Source: Aphrocallistes beatrix
Taxonomy: Eukaryota > Porifera > Hexactinellida > Sceptrulophora > Aphrocallistidae
DNA: 64,000 nt
Assembly: GCA_963281255.1 (NCBI GenBank)
Contig: OY725503.1
Coordinates: forward strand, 1,178,001 to 1,242,000
Direction of reading: 5' to 3'
Position numbers and translations under genes: made by a program. The notes below the pieces were generated by a model. It was given only the letters and a program-made list of their open reading frames with translations. It did not search any database and was not told the DNA's origin. Within the stretch, counting starts at the first letter, position 1, and each line of letters starts with the position of its first letter. This document shows, piece by piece, positions 1 through 10,560 of this stretch.

Positions 1-1784
1 TCTCGTCGTCCTGATGGAGCAGTTGTTGTGTTCTGAGACACATTACAGAAGCTATGCTCCGCAAAATCCCAATTGGGTCGGTATAGACTATCTCGTTTGG
101 CTTTGCATTCTCTGTTTGGGTAGAAATTGGGAAAGAAATAGTCTAAAGAAATGAGAGCTCTAATCCATCCCCGAATCAGTGAGATATCTTTCTCACCTTC
201 CAGGAATCCACGGGACACCAGTTTCGAGTACAGAACGATCATGCAATGAGGTAACGACTCGGTCAATTCACCATTCGAGACTTTAGGAGAGGATTGAATA
301 CAATCGTAGACAGACAAGAACTCAATCAAATCCTTAATTTGCGAATAAAGCCGTGTGTCCTTTTGAGAGAGTTTTGTATTCGAGTTTTTATCTTTAACTT
401 GTTTAACGATGGGAGCGGAAAAGGCCAGTAATGATCCCGTGCAATGCAAGAATGTTTGGGCAATATATCCTCTCCAGATATCACTCACAGCGTCACCAAC
501 CGACCCAGGGAGAAGTAACGCCCAGAATGCATGTCTACTGAATATGGTGGCCTGTGCATTGAATGGGGCGAATTGAGAAGGATGAATGGACAGGCGATGA
601 GATTGTGGTGTGAATGTGACATGGAGTGGTAAACTGCTCTCATATTCTGAGTCAACATCTGGTCTTTCATCTTCCAAGCTCTGAATGATATCATTTGAGA
701 AGCGGAAGCATTTCTGTTTTGTTGAAGATTGTTCAGTCAGTCTGGTTTCTAGCTCTTCTAACAAGTGGAATGTCGGCACCTCTTTATATTTCAGTTCTGA
801 GGTAGGATAGCCTCGAGGCCAGATGTTATTCATCGCATTAGCTGAATCTAACTTCTCATCTGGTCTTATCCTTGGACCCATCAGCACATACGGGTTATTC
901 ACATTAGAGTGAAGAGATGCAATTACTGGGTGGTTGGAATTGCTCTTGATCGCTGTTAAGCCTTTTCTCCTCAAAAATTCAGGATGAGTGAGGATATGAG
1001 ATCCATCTAGATCAACTATAAATTCTGCTCCGAGGGCAATTCCCATCAAATAGCCCAGATTCTTTCTTGCGATGTGATTTCCCTGCAAAACCTTACTTAT
1101 TCCAGGCCACAATATTTGTTGAGATTCTATGTCTAAGATTATTATTGCTTTGAAACTTCTCAGCTTATTTTGCAGCAACGATGAAATCCGACTTATAGTC
1201 TTGTTGAAATTGGTATCCATGTGATCGCTACAGAATATGATTTGGAAGTTGGACTCATTGTTCAAATTCAACCTTTCCTCGAATGTTTGTTTCAATAGTT
1301 TGGAATCTGAAATTTCATTCTCCTGTCCCACCAGTATAAAATAAGCTTCACTCTCTGTTGATAAAATCATTTGGTTAGAAAGATCGAAACCAGATATAAC
1401 AGCAAATATTTTATTTGTGGATTCTTGTTCCTCGCCCACTACTTCATCGCAATCGAGTTCGTCTGCGTACTTCACTGATACGAATGTTTCATCGATATTG
1501 TCTTCAAGGAAGACGCTATGCTGACTTGAAACTGTCACAACTTCTTCTGAGGAGATATTTGTGTAGTTGATCACTGCATCAGTAATATTTTTAGACTCAA
1601 TCATGCTCACCACAGAAGTTGAACTTTCATTATTATTTATCTGTGTTACCCCATTTTGTACAACCAGGATTATTTCTTCAGATTTACCATGTGAATAGTG
1701 TTTAGTCCACACCATTAATAGGATCACTTTGAAAACTACAATGGCACTGATTACCATCAACCATTTAGAAAACTTTTTTACCAT
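1..1784 (-). CDS. DUF288/STELLO-like type II membrane protein, left copy (C-terminus beyond window)
   Basis: An open frame runs from an ATG at 1784 to the left edge of the window, so about 594 residues are visible and the C-terminus is missing. The N-terminus is short and basic, followed by a single hydrophobic segment at about residues 8-26, as in a type II Golgi/secretory membrane protein. Downstream features fit the DUF288 family (plant STELLO, many invertebrate paralogues): a D-L-D after a GA-EF-I-V block, an NPYVLMGP stretch, the WPRGYP motif, and a DIWRGYIAQ block. STELLO proteins are glycosyltransferase-like Golgi proteins in plants; the animal role is unknown, so function is inferred only. 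It is nearly identical to the copy at 62125-64000 but has an in-frame 9 bp deletion near residue 44 and several substitutions close to the N-terminus. No intron is seen in either copy. Confidence 0.72.
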   Translation of the reverse strand, partial: MVKKFSKWLMVISAIVVFKVILLMVWTKHYSHGKSEEIILVVQNGVTQINNNESSTSVVSMIESKNITDAVINYTNISSEEVVTVSSQHSVFLEDNIDETFVSVKYADELDCDEVVGEEQESTNKIFAVISGFDLSNQMILSTESEAYFILVGQENEISDSKLLKQTFEERLNLNNESNFQIIFCSDHMDTNFNKTISRISSLLQNKLRSFKAIIILDIESQQILWPGISKVLQGNHIARKNLGYLMGIALGAEFIVDLDGSHILTHPEFLRRKGLTAIKSNSNHPVIASLHSNVNNPYVLMGPRIRPDEKLDSANAMNNIWPRGYPTSELKYKEVPTFHLLEELETRLTEQSSTKQKCFRFSNDIIQSLEDERPDVDSEYESSLPLHVTFTPQSHRLSIHPSQFAPFNAQATIFSRHAFWALLLPGSVGDAVSDIWRGYIAQTFLHCTGSLLAFSAPIVKQVKDKNSNTKLSQKDTRLYSQIKDLIEFLSVYDCIQSSPKVSNGELTESLPHCMIVLYSKLVSRGFLEGEKDISLIRGWIRALISLDYFFPNFYPNRECKAKRDSLYRPNWDFAEHSFCNVSQNTTTAPSGRR

Positions 1785-2264
1785 AACTTCTAATAATACT
1801 ATGCGGAATTTTTATTAACACTATGCACAAACATAGGCTTTTATGCTATACTAATATACTTTTCCCTGGCGCGAATCTTACCATGGCCACTGCTATATCA
1901 TGCTCTAGTACTATGTATATTGTCTTTGGCAGTATAATCTGACTCTTGTAGAACCATTTTTCACAATCTTTATTTAAAAATTAACTATTAATTTCACACT
2001 ATGTAATGCAGTCACAGTAATGACTAAAAGCTAGTATGAGATTGCTAAAAGCATGGCCTACAGTCAGAGCATTTAGCGCTCCTCAAAATTAGGAACGCAT
2101 AATATATACAGTTGAATGGCTAAATATAGTTTGAGAAATTTTGTGGTTTCAAAATCATTCATCAGTTCAGACTCGTGTTACTCGTTTGGTTTATATCAGA
2201 ATGAGCATGACTTTCAGTGTCTAATTATAATTTAAATCATCCTAAAACCGTTGAATACTCCTCA
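1785..2264. other. Intergenic 5' flank of left DUF288 gene
   Basis: AT-rich sequence with no coding potential that I trust. The similarity to the right-hand DUF288 copy stops within a few bases of the start codon, so this flank is not part of the inverted duplication. Confidence 0.5.
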
Positions 2265-2820
2265 TACAAGGTGTTTCAACGATTACACACAAAAATAAAT
2301 TGCTTTCATTTTAATTCTGATAGACATCATTTGTTATTTTTGTTGATTTCGAGAGCAATTATTTTGACATTTATGAATAACAAGAAAGCAAATAGTGAGC
2401 AAATTATAGAAGAATATCCTCAATGTGAGATCCTTTTTTTTACTATGACGCGATTCAAACGAAGCCCAAAATTCAGGATGACTTTCTTGCAAGTAAGTCG
2501 TGTTATTGTTGAGATGAAGCTCTCAATCTCATTCTTCAATTCATCTAGGGTTTGCGGTTTATTTTTATACACATTGTCCTTACAGTAGCCTTGAATGTCC
2601 TCCTACACTCGCGCTGAACTCTTGAATACGATTGATTTTTATGGTAGAATTCCACCATTTTGATCCTCTTTTGTTTTTCATCTAGTGCGTCCATTTTGCT
2701 GTCACAGAAATGTCAGAAGGTACTAAACAACACTTCAAAAGGAAAAGATGATCAGTAAAAAACTTAACGGGTAATTACGAATTATTTTGGTGATACAATC
2801 GCTGAAACACCCTCCCTGTA
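2265..2820 (-). mobile_element. Degenerate mariner-like element with terminal inverted repeats
   Basis: The ends match as inverted repeats: TACAAGGTGTTTCAACGATT at 2265 and the complement of the 2790-2820 end (TACAGGGAGGGTGTTTCAGC). On the minus strand a relic protein begins with M-D-A-L-D-E-K-Q at 2694. Its start (MVEFYHKNQSYSRVQREC) resembles the helix-turn-helix start of mariner-type transposases, and a second relic block (NEIESFISTITRLTCKK, then SHIEDIL in another frame) resembles the C-terminal end of the same class. The middle, including any DDE/D catalytic region, is missing and there are several stops and frameshifts, so this is a 0.56 kb internally deleted, inactive copy. Confidence 0.6.
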
Positions 2821-3112
2821 TAATTGATTGGCCTTCAGTATAATTTTCATTGAAAGATGTGATTCGCTGAAAGTGTCGAACTGATAAATTCCTTGTATTG
2901 GTATAACGGTAGTGCGTAAACTTATGGTGTCGTCTCGTGTCGTGTTAGTAGTCCTATTTTTATATCTAGTTTAACTAATTAACTTGAATTTTAACCACTT
3001 TCCAACCCCGCGCAAGTGGAAATTTTCCAGTATATAAAATTTACGATCAATATGAATTAACCCCAATATCCAGCACAAAAAACTACATCCTATTCGCGTT
3101 TAAATTTCCATT

Positions 3113-4260
3113 TTGGATTCAGATTACAGTCAAGTGTGGATAAATAATATCCTGAATTCACAATTAGTTAGGCCTGTTCTATTAACGGCCCAGAAAGAGT
3201 CCATTGATAACGTCAAGTTCATCATGGAAAATATCATCAACCCAGAAGTGAATACCATTGAACAATTGGGTTTACAGTTCCCACAAGGTCACGTCCATGT
3301 AAAGATCATTCGTAGCATGCTCGATGGGAAATTGAGTGTGATTTTAAGTGGTGCTGGAGGTGCGTACTGTCAATTATGTACGGCAAGTATCAAAGAACTT
3401 AAAGACATCGAAATGGTTAGGGCTGGTTTTCCGATTAACAGACATATTTCTGACGCAAAGGAACTGTTTGGATACGTTGACAAGGATGAGTACTTTAGCC
3501 TTACTTCTAGCCAAAGGTTAGGAATAACGCACGAACCAATTTCAGAAATAAACATCATGGCAGCTTCACCGCTTCACAGCTATACATGTGTTTTTCAATG
3601 GTATATGCTATTAATATATCATTTACAAGCTGGAAGATCGATATGGTCACCTACATCGAAGCATATTGAGAGTTCAAGAAAATTTTGCAGTGAATTTCTT
3701 TTTGAGAAAACTTGTTTAAGGATTGACCAAACTTCAAGTGATGGTGGAACAACTTCAACCGGAAAATCGCTAGACAGTGTTTTTAAATAAATACAATTTC
3801 ATATTCCATGCATCCACATTTGTTCCAGCCGAAATTAGAGTTGAGTTGGGTCTCATTCAAAATAATCTCTCTGCAATTTTAAGGATTTATAACAGCAGCC
3901 ACGAAATCGATACTGAGAAATTGGAAACTCTAGCTAAGGAAACTTACGAAATCATTCTTACCACCTTTCCAAGGGCCAACATAACACCTTCTCTGCTGAA
4001 TTGATACGGGACTGTAACGATGGCTACGGTTTAAAGGAATATTCTGAAGAAGCGGTAGAGGCTTGTCATAAGCTAATTCGACGATTCAGAGAGCATCTCT
4101 CCCGAAAAAATCATTCACGTCTAACATCAAAGATTTATTTATACTTCTTCTTAGCCAGAGCGACCCGCTTCTCTCAAGCTACCGAAGAACTTTAGTTTGT
4201 AAGCATTGCGGTCAAATAGGATATATCAGGAATATGCAATGTATAGGTATCCGAGTGCCA
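3113..4260 (+). pseudogene. Transib/RAG1-like transposase relic
   Basis: Three overlapping frames (3113-3790, 3777-4004, 4001-4260) join into one broken protein of about 380 residues. Frame 1 has a G-AGGAYCQLC-TAS block followed by an R-AGF-INR segment, resembling the Cys-X2-Cys region of the RAG1/Transib core. Frame 3 has GLKEYSEEAVEACHKLIRRF, which matches the layout around the third catalytic acidic residue of RAG1 (SEGNE-S-NKLFRRF), and then SRK. After another frame change comes DLFIHLLLSQSDPLLSSYRR and a C-K-H-C-G-Q-I-G-Y...C tail, like a worn CX2CX3GH zinc knuckle. At least two frameshifts and one in-frame stop show it is dead. No CACAGTG-type terminal repeat was found nearby. A related member of the same DDE group is the main alternative. 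Confidence 0.6.
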
Positions 4261-4584
4261 TCTTTAGAGCAGGAAAAACTAGTTGACTCTCTCATGCTCC
4301 AAAATCTTAATATTTAACTTGGTATGAAACCTTAGCATGGCACTTGTAAGTCGTAATTTAGTTATTTAGGTTATGTCAATGTATTTAGAAGCTTACTTTG
4401 ATCATCTATAAATGTGTGAGTAAAATAATAAAAATTAGCAAAAGTGAAAATTAAATAATGGGTGTATAAAAAATAAAATGACGTCATAACTCAAAACTCT
4501 GATGCCATACAAGAATTTTTAGTTCACTAAATAACTACTAGGTATGGATCCCATAGGTAAATAATACATTTAATAGGTCCATCT

Positions 4585-4715
4585 GGTCAGGAAATACTAC
4601 CCAAATAAACCACTGTAGAAGGTGGATGAACTAATACATGAGCTGCCTAAAATCATTAACCACGCGATTAGAGCTTGGTAATGTATTACCAGCATATCTT
4701 ACAATATAATTAGGG
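4585..4715 (+). repeat. Fragment of the 1 kb palindromic element family (PalA)
   Basis: The stretch with 'acatgagctgcctaaaatca' and 'gtaatgtattaccagcatat' matches the outer arm of the palindromic element at 8321-9370. Only the arm tip is present. Confidence 0.6.
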
Positions 4716-5490
4716 CATTCAATAAGTTCCAGGAATGACTCTGTATAACTAAATGTAGTAGAGATAGGCTATATCCATTTAATCTATTGAATTCATGAAG
4801 CCTTGCCTCCTGATTCGTATATACACTAAGCGGACAAAAGTATTTCAACACTTGATTCTTTCCCATACAAATATGCTAAAATGGGTCTATTCATGAAGAG
4901 GGTTACTTCTAAACGGTATGGGATACAGCTAATCGGATTCCAGATTCGAATAATACGCATTCAAATTAGTCACAAGTTAATTTTTCTAATTAATCATTCA
5001 TTCCTAACTTTTTGTAATTATCAATCGAACGGGAACTAGTCATTTGAATCCATTGAGGCAAATTCGAATAGTGTCACTTCTTATGGGATTTTAACCACTT
5101 TTTACCACTCAAAATGTGGCAAATAGAGGCCGTGATCTTAAAGAAATTGATATTGCTTCGCTAGGTAAAAAAGATAGGTCGCTGAAAATATCATTGTATA
5201 GGTTATTTTCTATGTAGAATTCATTGCGATAATTTATTTTGCTGTAGAATCGATTATTACAGTGATATTGATGAACAAAACAGCAAAATCTATTTTTATT
5301 AAGTGCCCAAAAATGAGGTCTATATATGGAGTTGGGTAACCGCAAAATTTTCAAGAGCTGAACAAACATATATACGAATCGGGAGGCAAGGCTTTCAATT
5401 AGTACAATGGATTAAATGGATATAGCCTATCTCTAATACATTTATAGATATACAGAGTCATTCCTGGAACTTATTGAATACCCTAAGTAT
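4711..5490. repeat. Foldback repeat with approximately 115 bp inverted arms
   Basis: The left arm 4711-4830 is the reverse complement of the right arm at about 5370-5490 with about 85-90% identity (both contain the AAGTTCCAGGAATGACTCTG block). The interior of about 540 bp has no recognisable gene. This is consistent with a foldback or long-TIR MITE. No clear target-site duplication was found. Confidence 0.65.
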
Positions 5491-5660
5491 ATTAAAACGC
5501 TAGGATTTTTTTTGTCCGAATTGATTGAAGAATTGGCAAGTCGTAGAGATATGAAAATTGGCAAGTCGTAGAGATATGAAATTGGCATGTAGGTGTCAAA
5601 TGATGAATCTACGATTAAGTTCGAAGATCTAAGCGAAATTTTCACACCTCTGCAAAAAAA
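5491..5660 (-). repeat. Dispersed repeat shared with 41160-41310
   Basis: The segment containing 'aaaacgctaggatttttt' and 'gcatgtaggtgtcaaat' is the reverse complement of 41160-41310. It also holds a short local duplication of 'attggcaagtcgtagagata'. No coding content is seen. Confidence 0.55.
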
Positions 5661-5965
5661 TGGAAACAATATTTCACAACTTTTCTATACAATACTATGT
5701 ACAGCTTCACTCTCACAATATAAATCATTGTATGACACTATTGTAGGATGTCATTGTCATTAATACTTTAAAGCAATAACTTATGTAGGTGTCTTAATTA
5801 TATCATAGTGTATAGCAATAAAAAAGGTTTTGTGTATATTTTCGCAGCTTTATATACATATTTCAACACCATTTGATGAATTTTAAAAAAGTTCGCTAGA
5901 GAATAGCTTCCAACGGTTGACATATGGTTTTTAGGGGTGTAGAGATCGAATATCGTATTTTGACC

Positions 5966-6366
5966 AGTGGAGAGAGAATCATTTACGACTTTCGTAAGGA
6001 TGGGTGCTAGGATGGGTAGAGATTATTTGACCAGGGATGTTGAGATAGGATCGAGGATGCAAGATTTATTAGGAGCGGAGGAAACAAGGGAAACGATTTC
6101 TTCCTCAGATAATTCTTTGAATTGGTGGAAAGGTTGTTGTAATTATCTGAGGGGGTAACGGAAGACGACGATGTTTTGAATATATGGTGGAACGGATGTT
6201 GTCTACCTTAAGAACAAAGAAGTTGGCGATGCCCTGAGAAAGAGCAGCCTTATCAGCATGCGGTGGTAGAACCTGTTGCTGGCGTAAGCCGAGAAGTGAG
6301 TTAGCCTTACGGAAGAGTGAGCGCTGGTCATGACAGGACTGACTGATCCAATCAGGATAGAAACTG
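5966..6366 (-). mobile_element. Internal fragment of the CR1-like LINE, embedded in another repeat
   Basis: This segment is about 93% identical to 59187-59600, the linker between endonuclease and reverse transcriptase of the LINE at 58877-60909. Both LINE ends are missing. The flanks (5890-5965 and 6367-6655) belong to the repeat family with the GC-rich tail described at 50385-50620, so the LINE piece sits inside that repeat. Read on the minus strand it contains several frame changes. Confidence 0.75.
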
Positions 6367-6655
6367 AGAAATTATTTGTATACTTTTGTTTACATTAGAT
6401 ACATCAAGTAAACAAATTACAAAAATAGGCTAGAGACTGGCTGACATGGGATTTTTAGGGGTGTAGATTTAGAATATTATATTTTCGGATCTTATACGAG
6501 AAATTATTTGTTGAATATTTATACAAAGTAAACAAATTCCCAAAATAGCCTAGATTGAGCAACTCTAGGCGCCCGCAGGGCGACTCTGCGGACACAAAGT
6601 GTCCGCAAGCCGCACATCACAAGCAAGCGAAACGCGCTTGTATACAAGTAAATAT
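6367..6655 (+). repeat. AT-rich repeat ending in the GC-rich hairpin tail
   Basis: Contains the 'ggggtgtagatt' block, the 'aaataggctaga' block and the tail with GCGGACACAAAGTGTCCGC (a perfect hairpin palindrome) followed by 'aagcaagcgaaacgcgcttg'. The same arrangement recurs at 15290-15545, 34930-35115 and 50385-50620. Confidence 0.7.
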
Positions 6656-6990
6656 GGTGTCAAAGTATCCATAACCACTGCTAAAATTTTGATTAGTCAT
6701 CCTATGATTACGCAGTAAGTTATATTTATAACGAATTTGGTGATTTTTAGAGGCAGTTTAAGTGCACTGTGTTTTTAGCACGGTTGCCGTGGGAATGGGA
6801 ATTACTTTAAGCCTATGCAATGGAAGCACATCTTGGTCAGTTGGGTCATATCTTGAAAACTGCAATGCATTCAAATTTGATCCTATTTGATAGCCAATCA
6901 ACTACTTCCTATTATTAAGCGATATCACAATTTCAACGTCTAACATCAATGAGTAATACAATTTATCATATTGAGCACATTTGGTATCTT
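6647..6990 (+). repeat. Single left arm of PalA family
   Basis: The segment from 'taaatatggtgtcaaagta' to 'caacgtctaacatcaatgag' follows the left arm of the 8321-9370 palindrome at lower identity; the partner arm is absent. Confidence 0.65.
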
Positions 6991-7882
6991 TATTGGGAAT
7001 GGAATGTTTCACATTCCAGCGTTGTTAAGGGTTCTTTTTGCCATTGACAATACTTTTAATAGTAACCACAGCTCAATAAGCTATGTATTGCATCCATTTC
7101 TTTACAAGGAATGGAGACATCAGTTCATGTGGCATTCATACTCTAATTTCGGCAGAATTAATTATTTATATACTATTTAAGTGACTAGTAGGATATTTTA
7201 ATAATACATCCTTAATTACGTTTTAAACAATTTTCTTCATGTCAACCAATCATATTTCAAGTTTAGGGAGTCATTGTGGTTCATTTGTATGCATTGAGTT
7301 TTGTCTAATCGCTATTAGTCAATAAAACCAAAGTCAACTTAATTAACGTAATGTTAAATCCCAGGATTTCGGCTAGTACATTTTGGCACCTTTTGTGAAA
7401 GAAAAGGTGTGAAGATTTCGCAGAATTCACCCAGGTTCAAATGTCCACCATGTAAGGAATTTATGTCCAAATTTGCTGCAATTTGGTCCAATATAATTTC
7501 CAGGAGTGAGCATACAGATACGGATGTCCCGTACGTTACAAGCTGATCATGACATAAGTCATTTCCTATACCGGAGCTGCACTAGTATGAGTGTTCTAAA
7601 TAAACATGAACAAGAAAAGTTGATGCTCAAGTTAGATAAAGCATAGCATTCTAATACACTAAGGCAATGGCGCCAACTATAATTTCTGGACCATGGATTG
7701 GTCAAACGAGCTAATTAATTTTTCTGAAAATGGTTAGATTATGCTAGTATATAACTTCGTATATCATTTAATGATCGTTTTCATTAATTCTACATCGATT
7801 TTCTTCAAAATGGTTCGAATATCGCACTGTAGAGAATATGTGGTTAAACTAATTTTAACCAACCATATTACTTATATATTAA
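6991..7882. other. Intergenic, no gene recognised
   Basis: AT-rich. The block 7646-7715 is an inverted match to 10395-10445 and 22205-22265, downstream of SDR copies 1 and 2. Nothing else is identified. Confidence 0.4.
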
Positions 7883-9383
7883 CATGCTACTAGGGCATTA
7901 GTCGATCCTCAAAAAAAGGATCTAGATCCAGATCCCGATCCTAACTTATAAAAGGATCTTCGATCTGACCACGATCCCCAAAAAGATCCTTTCAATAATA
8001 GTCAGAGGACTATCATTTTTAGTACAGCTCCTGGAATGAGATGCCTTATGGCATGGACGGCGTGCAATGTCCGTCCGTCTGCGGCAGCCTGGGGCGTACA
8101 TAGTTCTTAAGTTAGTATTCAAACCATAAAACACATTAAAAAAATTTATTTAATCAACATAAATTTCAACACTTTCACCTCCAACTTGGGGATTAAAAAG
8201 AAAAGGATCGAATCGAATTCAGTAAAAGTTTCGATCCGATCCCGATCCCGATTCTACTTTTAAAAAGGATCGCGATCCGGATCTTTCGATCGTGGATCGA
8301 AAGATCCTAATGCCCTACATCATAGCCTATATATAAGGCCTCAGAATAACTTCACCAGGGATGCGGTAGAAGATGAGTGAACAAATACATGAGCTGCCTT
8401 AAATCATTAACAAAGCACAATAGAGCTTAGGAATGTATTACCAGCATATATAAATATGGTGTCAAAGTACCCATATCCGTTGTTAAAATTTAGATTAGTC
8501 ACCATATGGTTACGCAATAGGGTGACAAATTTGGTGATTTTCAGAGGCCGTTTAAAGGCATTTTTAAACGTTATTATTATAAAGCTTTTCGCATAGAACT
8601 GAGATGTGAATGGGTTAATACGAAAAATTTGGACTTTTTCATGGAATGTTGCTACATTCCAGTGTTGCTATGGAAACGTGTTTTGGTCAGTTGGGGTCAT
8701 ATCTTAAAAACCGCGATAGCTAAACATTCAAATGTGATTCCATTTGATAGCGGATAGACTATTTCCTATTAAGCGATAATATAATTTCGACGTCTAAATT
8801 CAATGGTTTACGAGATATTCGACAAATTACCAAATGTGACCAATATGATAAATTATCTAATAACTCGTAAACCATTGAATTTAGACAAATAAATTATATT
8901 ATCACTTAATAGGAAGTAGTACATTCGCTATCAAATGGAATTATATTTGAATGTCTAGCTATCGCGGTTTTCAAGATATAACCCCAACTGACCAAAACAC
9001 GTTTCCATAGCAACACTGGAATGTAACAACATTCCATGAAAAAAGTCCAATTTTTTCGTATTAACCCATTCACATCTCAGTTCTATGCGAAAAGTTTTAT
9101 AATAATAACGCTTAAAAATGCCTTTAAACGGCCTCTGAAAATCACCAAATTTGTCACCCTATTGCGTAACCATATGGTGACTAATCTAAATTTTAACAAC
9201 GGATAAGGGTACTTTGACACCATATTTATATATGTTGGTAATACATTCCTAAGGTCTATTGTGCTTTAGTAATGATTTAAGGCAGCTCATGGATTAGTTC
9301 AACCATCTTCTACTGCATCCCTAGTCCCAAATTCGCAAGTTACTCTGAGGCCTTATTATAGTAGGCTATGCCCTACATGCTAC
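7883..9383. mobile_element. hAT-like MITE (TAGGGCATTAG ends) split by a palindromic element
   Basis: The outer 8 bp duplication CATGCTAC occurs at 7883-7890 and 9376-9383. Just inside are the ends TAGGGCATTAG (7891) and TGCCCTA (ending 9375). The body carries many GGATC/GATCC motifs. An uninterrupted copy at 33615-34062 with duplication GTAAAGAC confirms both ends. The right end of this copy has been pushed about 1 kb away by the insertion at 8321-9370, whose own duplication CCCTACAT spans the host's last bases. Confidence 0.85.
8321..9370. mobile_element. PalA: 1.05 kb near-perfect palindromic hAT-like element
   Basis: It starts CATAGCCTA and ends TAGGCTATG, flanked by the 8 bp duplication CCCTACAT (8313-8320 and 9371-9378). 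The left half 8321-8835 is the reverse complement of the right half 8840-9370 almost base for base, with a spacer of only a few tens of bases near 'gaccaatatgataaattatc'. There is no ORF. The 8 bp duplication points to hAT-type mobilisation. Related copies lie at 39115-40546 and 45932-48477, with fragments at 4585, 6647 and 20365-21111. Confidence 0.85.
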
Positions 9384-9956
9384 TTACTTGTTTTGTTTTA
9401 AAATCAACCACATGAATTATATATTTATTTGCTACCTTGTTGGAAAGTTTTATAAATCACTGTCTTTTCCTATACACGACTCAAATTTGATCTGAAACAC
9501 TCCTCATAAGCATCAATCTTTATTACTCTTCCGGAACGACAATGTCATGTGTTCCGCCTGCAAGTCCAACTATAAAAGTGAAGATGAATATCCCTCTGCT
9601 TAAAAATGTAACCTATTTAACAACTGATAAAACGATGCAAGTATCAAATGATATAGTCTCAATATATTCTCGTGGATTTATTAGACAGAGGTCCACTTAT
9701 GTATCCATCTATTGTTGATATCGACTGCGTTACTATTACCCATACAACTTTCATTCAAATTGATAACTCTGAAGTTCTTCGAAAACAATTTTATCTTGGT
9801 TCAACTCGTCCTAAATTACTAGTATTAATTTTAATCATAGTTTAAGACAGATCGATTGATACGTGGAAAGTTGTGTTGTTGTGATGTATGACGATGATAT
9901 ATTCATGAAAATTGTAATAACCCTGTGTAACCGTATCCTCGCTAAAAAATTAGGAA
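9384..9956. other. Intergenic, no gene recognised
   Basis: AT-rich; no repeat or coding signal that I can identify. Confidence 0.4.
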
Positions 9957-10560
9957 TTATAATATTGCTCTAATGTCAAAAACAGACAACTCTAAACTTC
10001 AAAAGTATAATAATTCTTCTTTTTCTTAGGTATGCTGTGACAAGATAAAGGATGAAGGAAAGAAAAGTGATGTCTCACGGAATAATGACAGTTTGAACTT
10101 CCTTAATCTTATATTATCTTCTCTTCGTAACATCCCTCAGCTTACTAATTTTAATTCAATAATGATTATTCCTACTCAGTGTCTAATTGTTGGTCTTGGT
10201 GTGCTGTGCTGTGCTATGAATCTAGTATTTCGAATGAATTATGTTTGTTCGCTAATTAAAATTGAACTTATTATGATTATAAACGCTCATTGATTAAATG
10301 CTTAACCTTTTGAACTCAGTGATATGAATTTAATAAGTGTGGATAAAAGTTAAATTGATAATTAGTGAAAAATTCACTTAGCTCTTTAACCAATCCATGG
10401 TCCAGAAATTATAGTTGCGCCATTGCCTTAGTGTATTAGAATGCTATGGATAAACCTTCTACATTTCACACATAATTATGTTGCATCAGGATTACAACTG
10501 AAAGAAAAAAGTTTAAGGAATATAAAAAATCTCAAAAATAAAAACACATAGTCTAGAGAA

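Noticed and set aside
485..694. Minus-strand 69-codon frame and its twin at 63224-63433
   Set aside because: Both are shadows in another frame of the DUF288 coding regions, identical because the genes are duplicated.
2217..2588. Plus-strand 123-codon frame
   Set aside because: Overlaps the mariner-like relic on the other strand; no family features in this frame.
9980..10300. Possible 3' splice site 'ttcttctttttcttaggtatg' followed by an open frame (10093-10293), repeated at 21800
   Set aside because: The frame breaks in copy 2 by small indels and resembles nothing known. The pyrimidine tract alone is not enough to call an exon.
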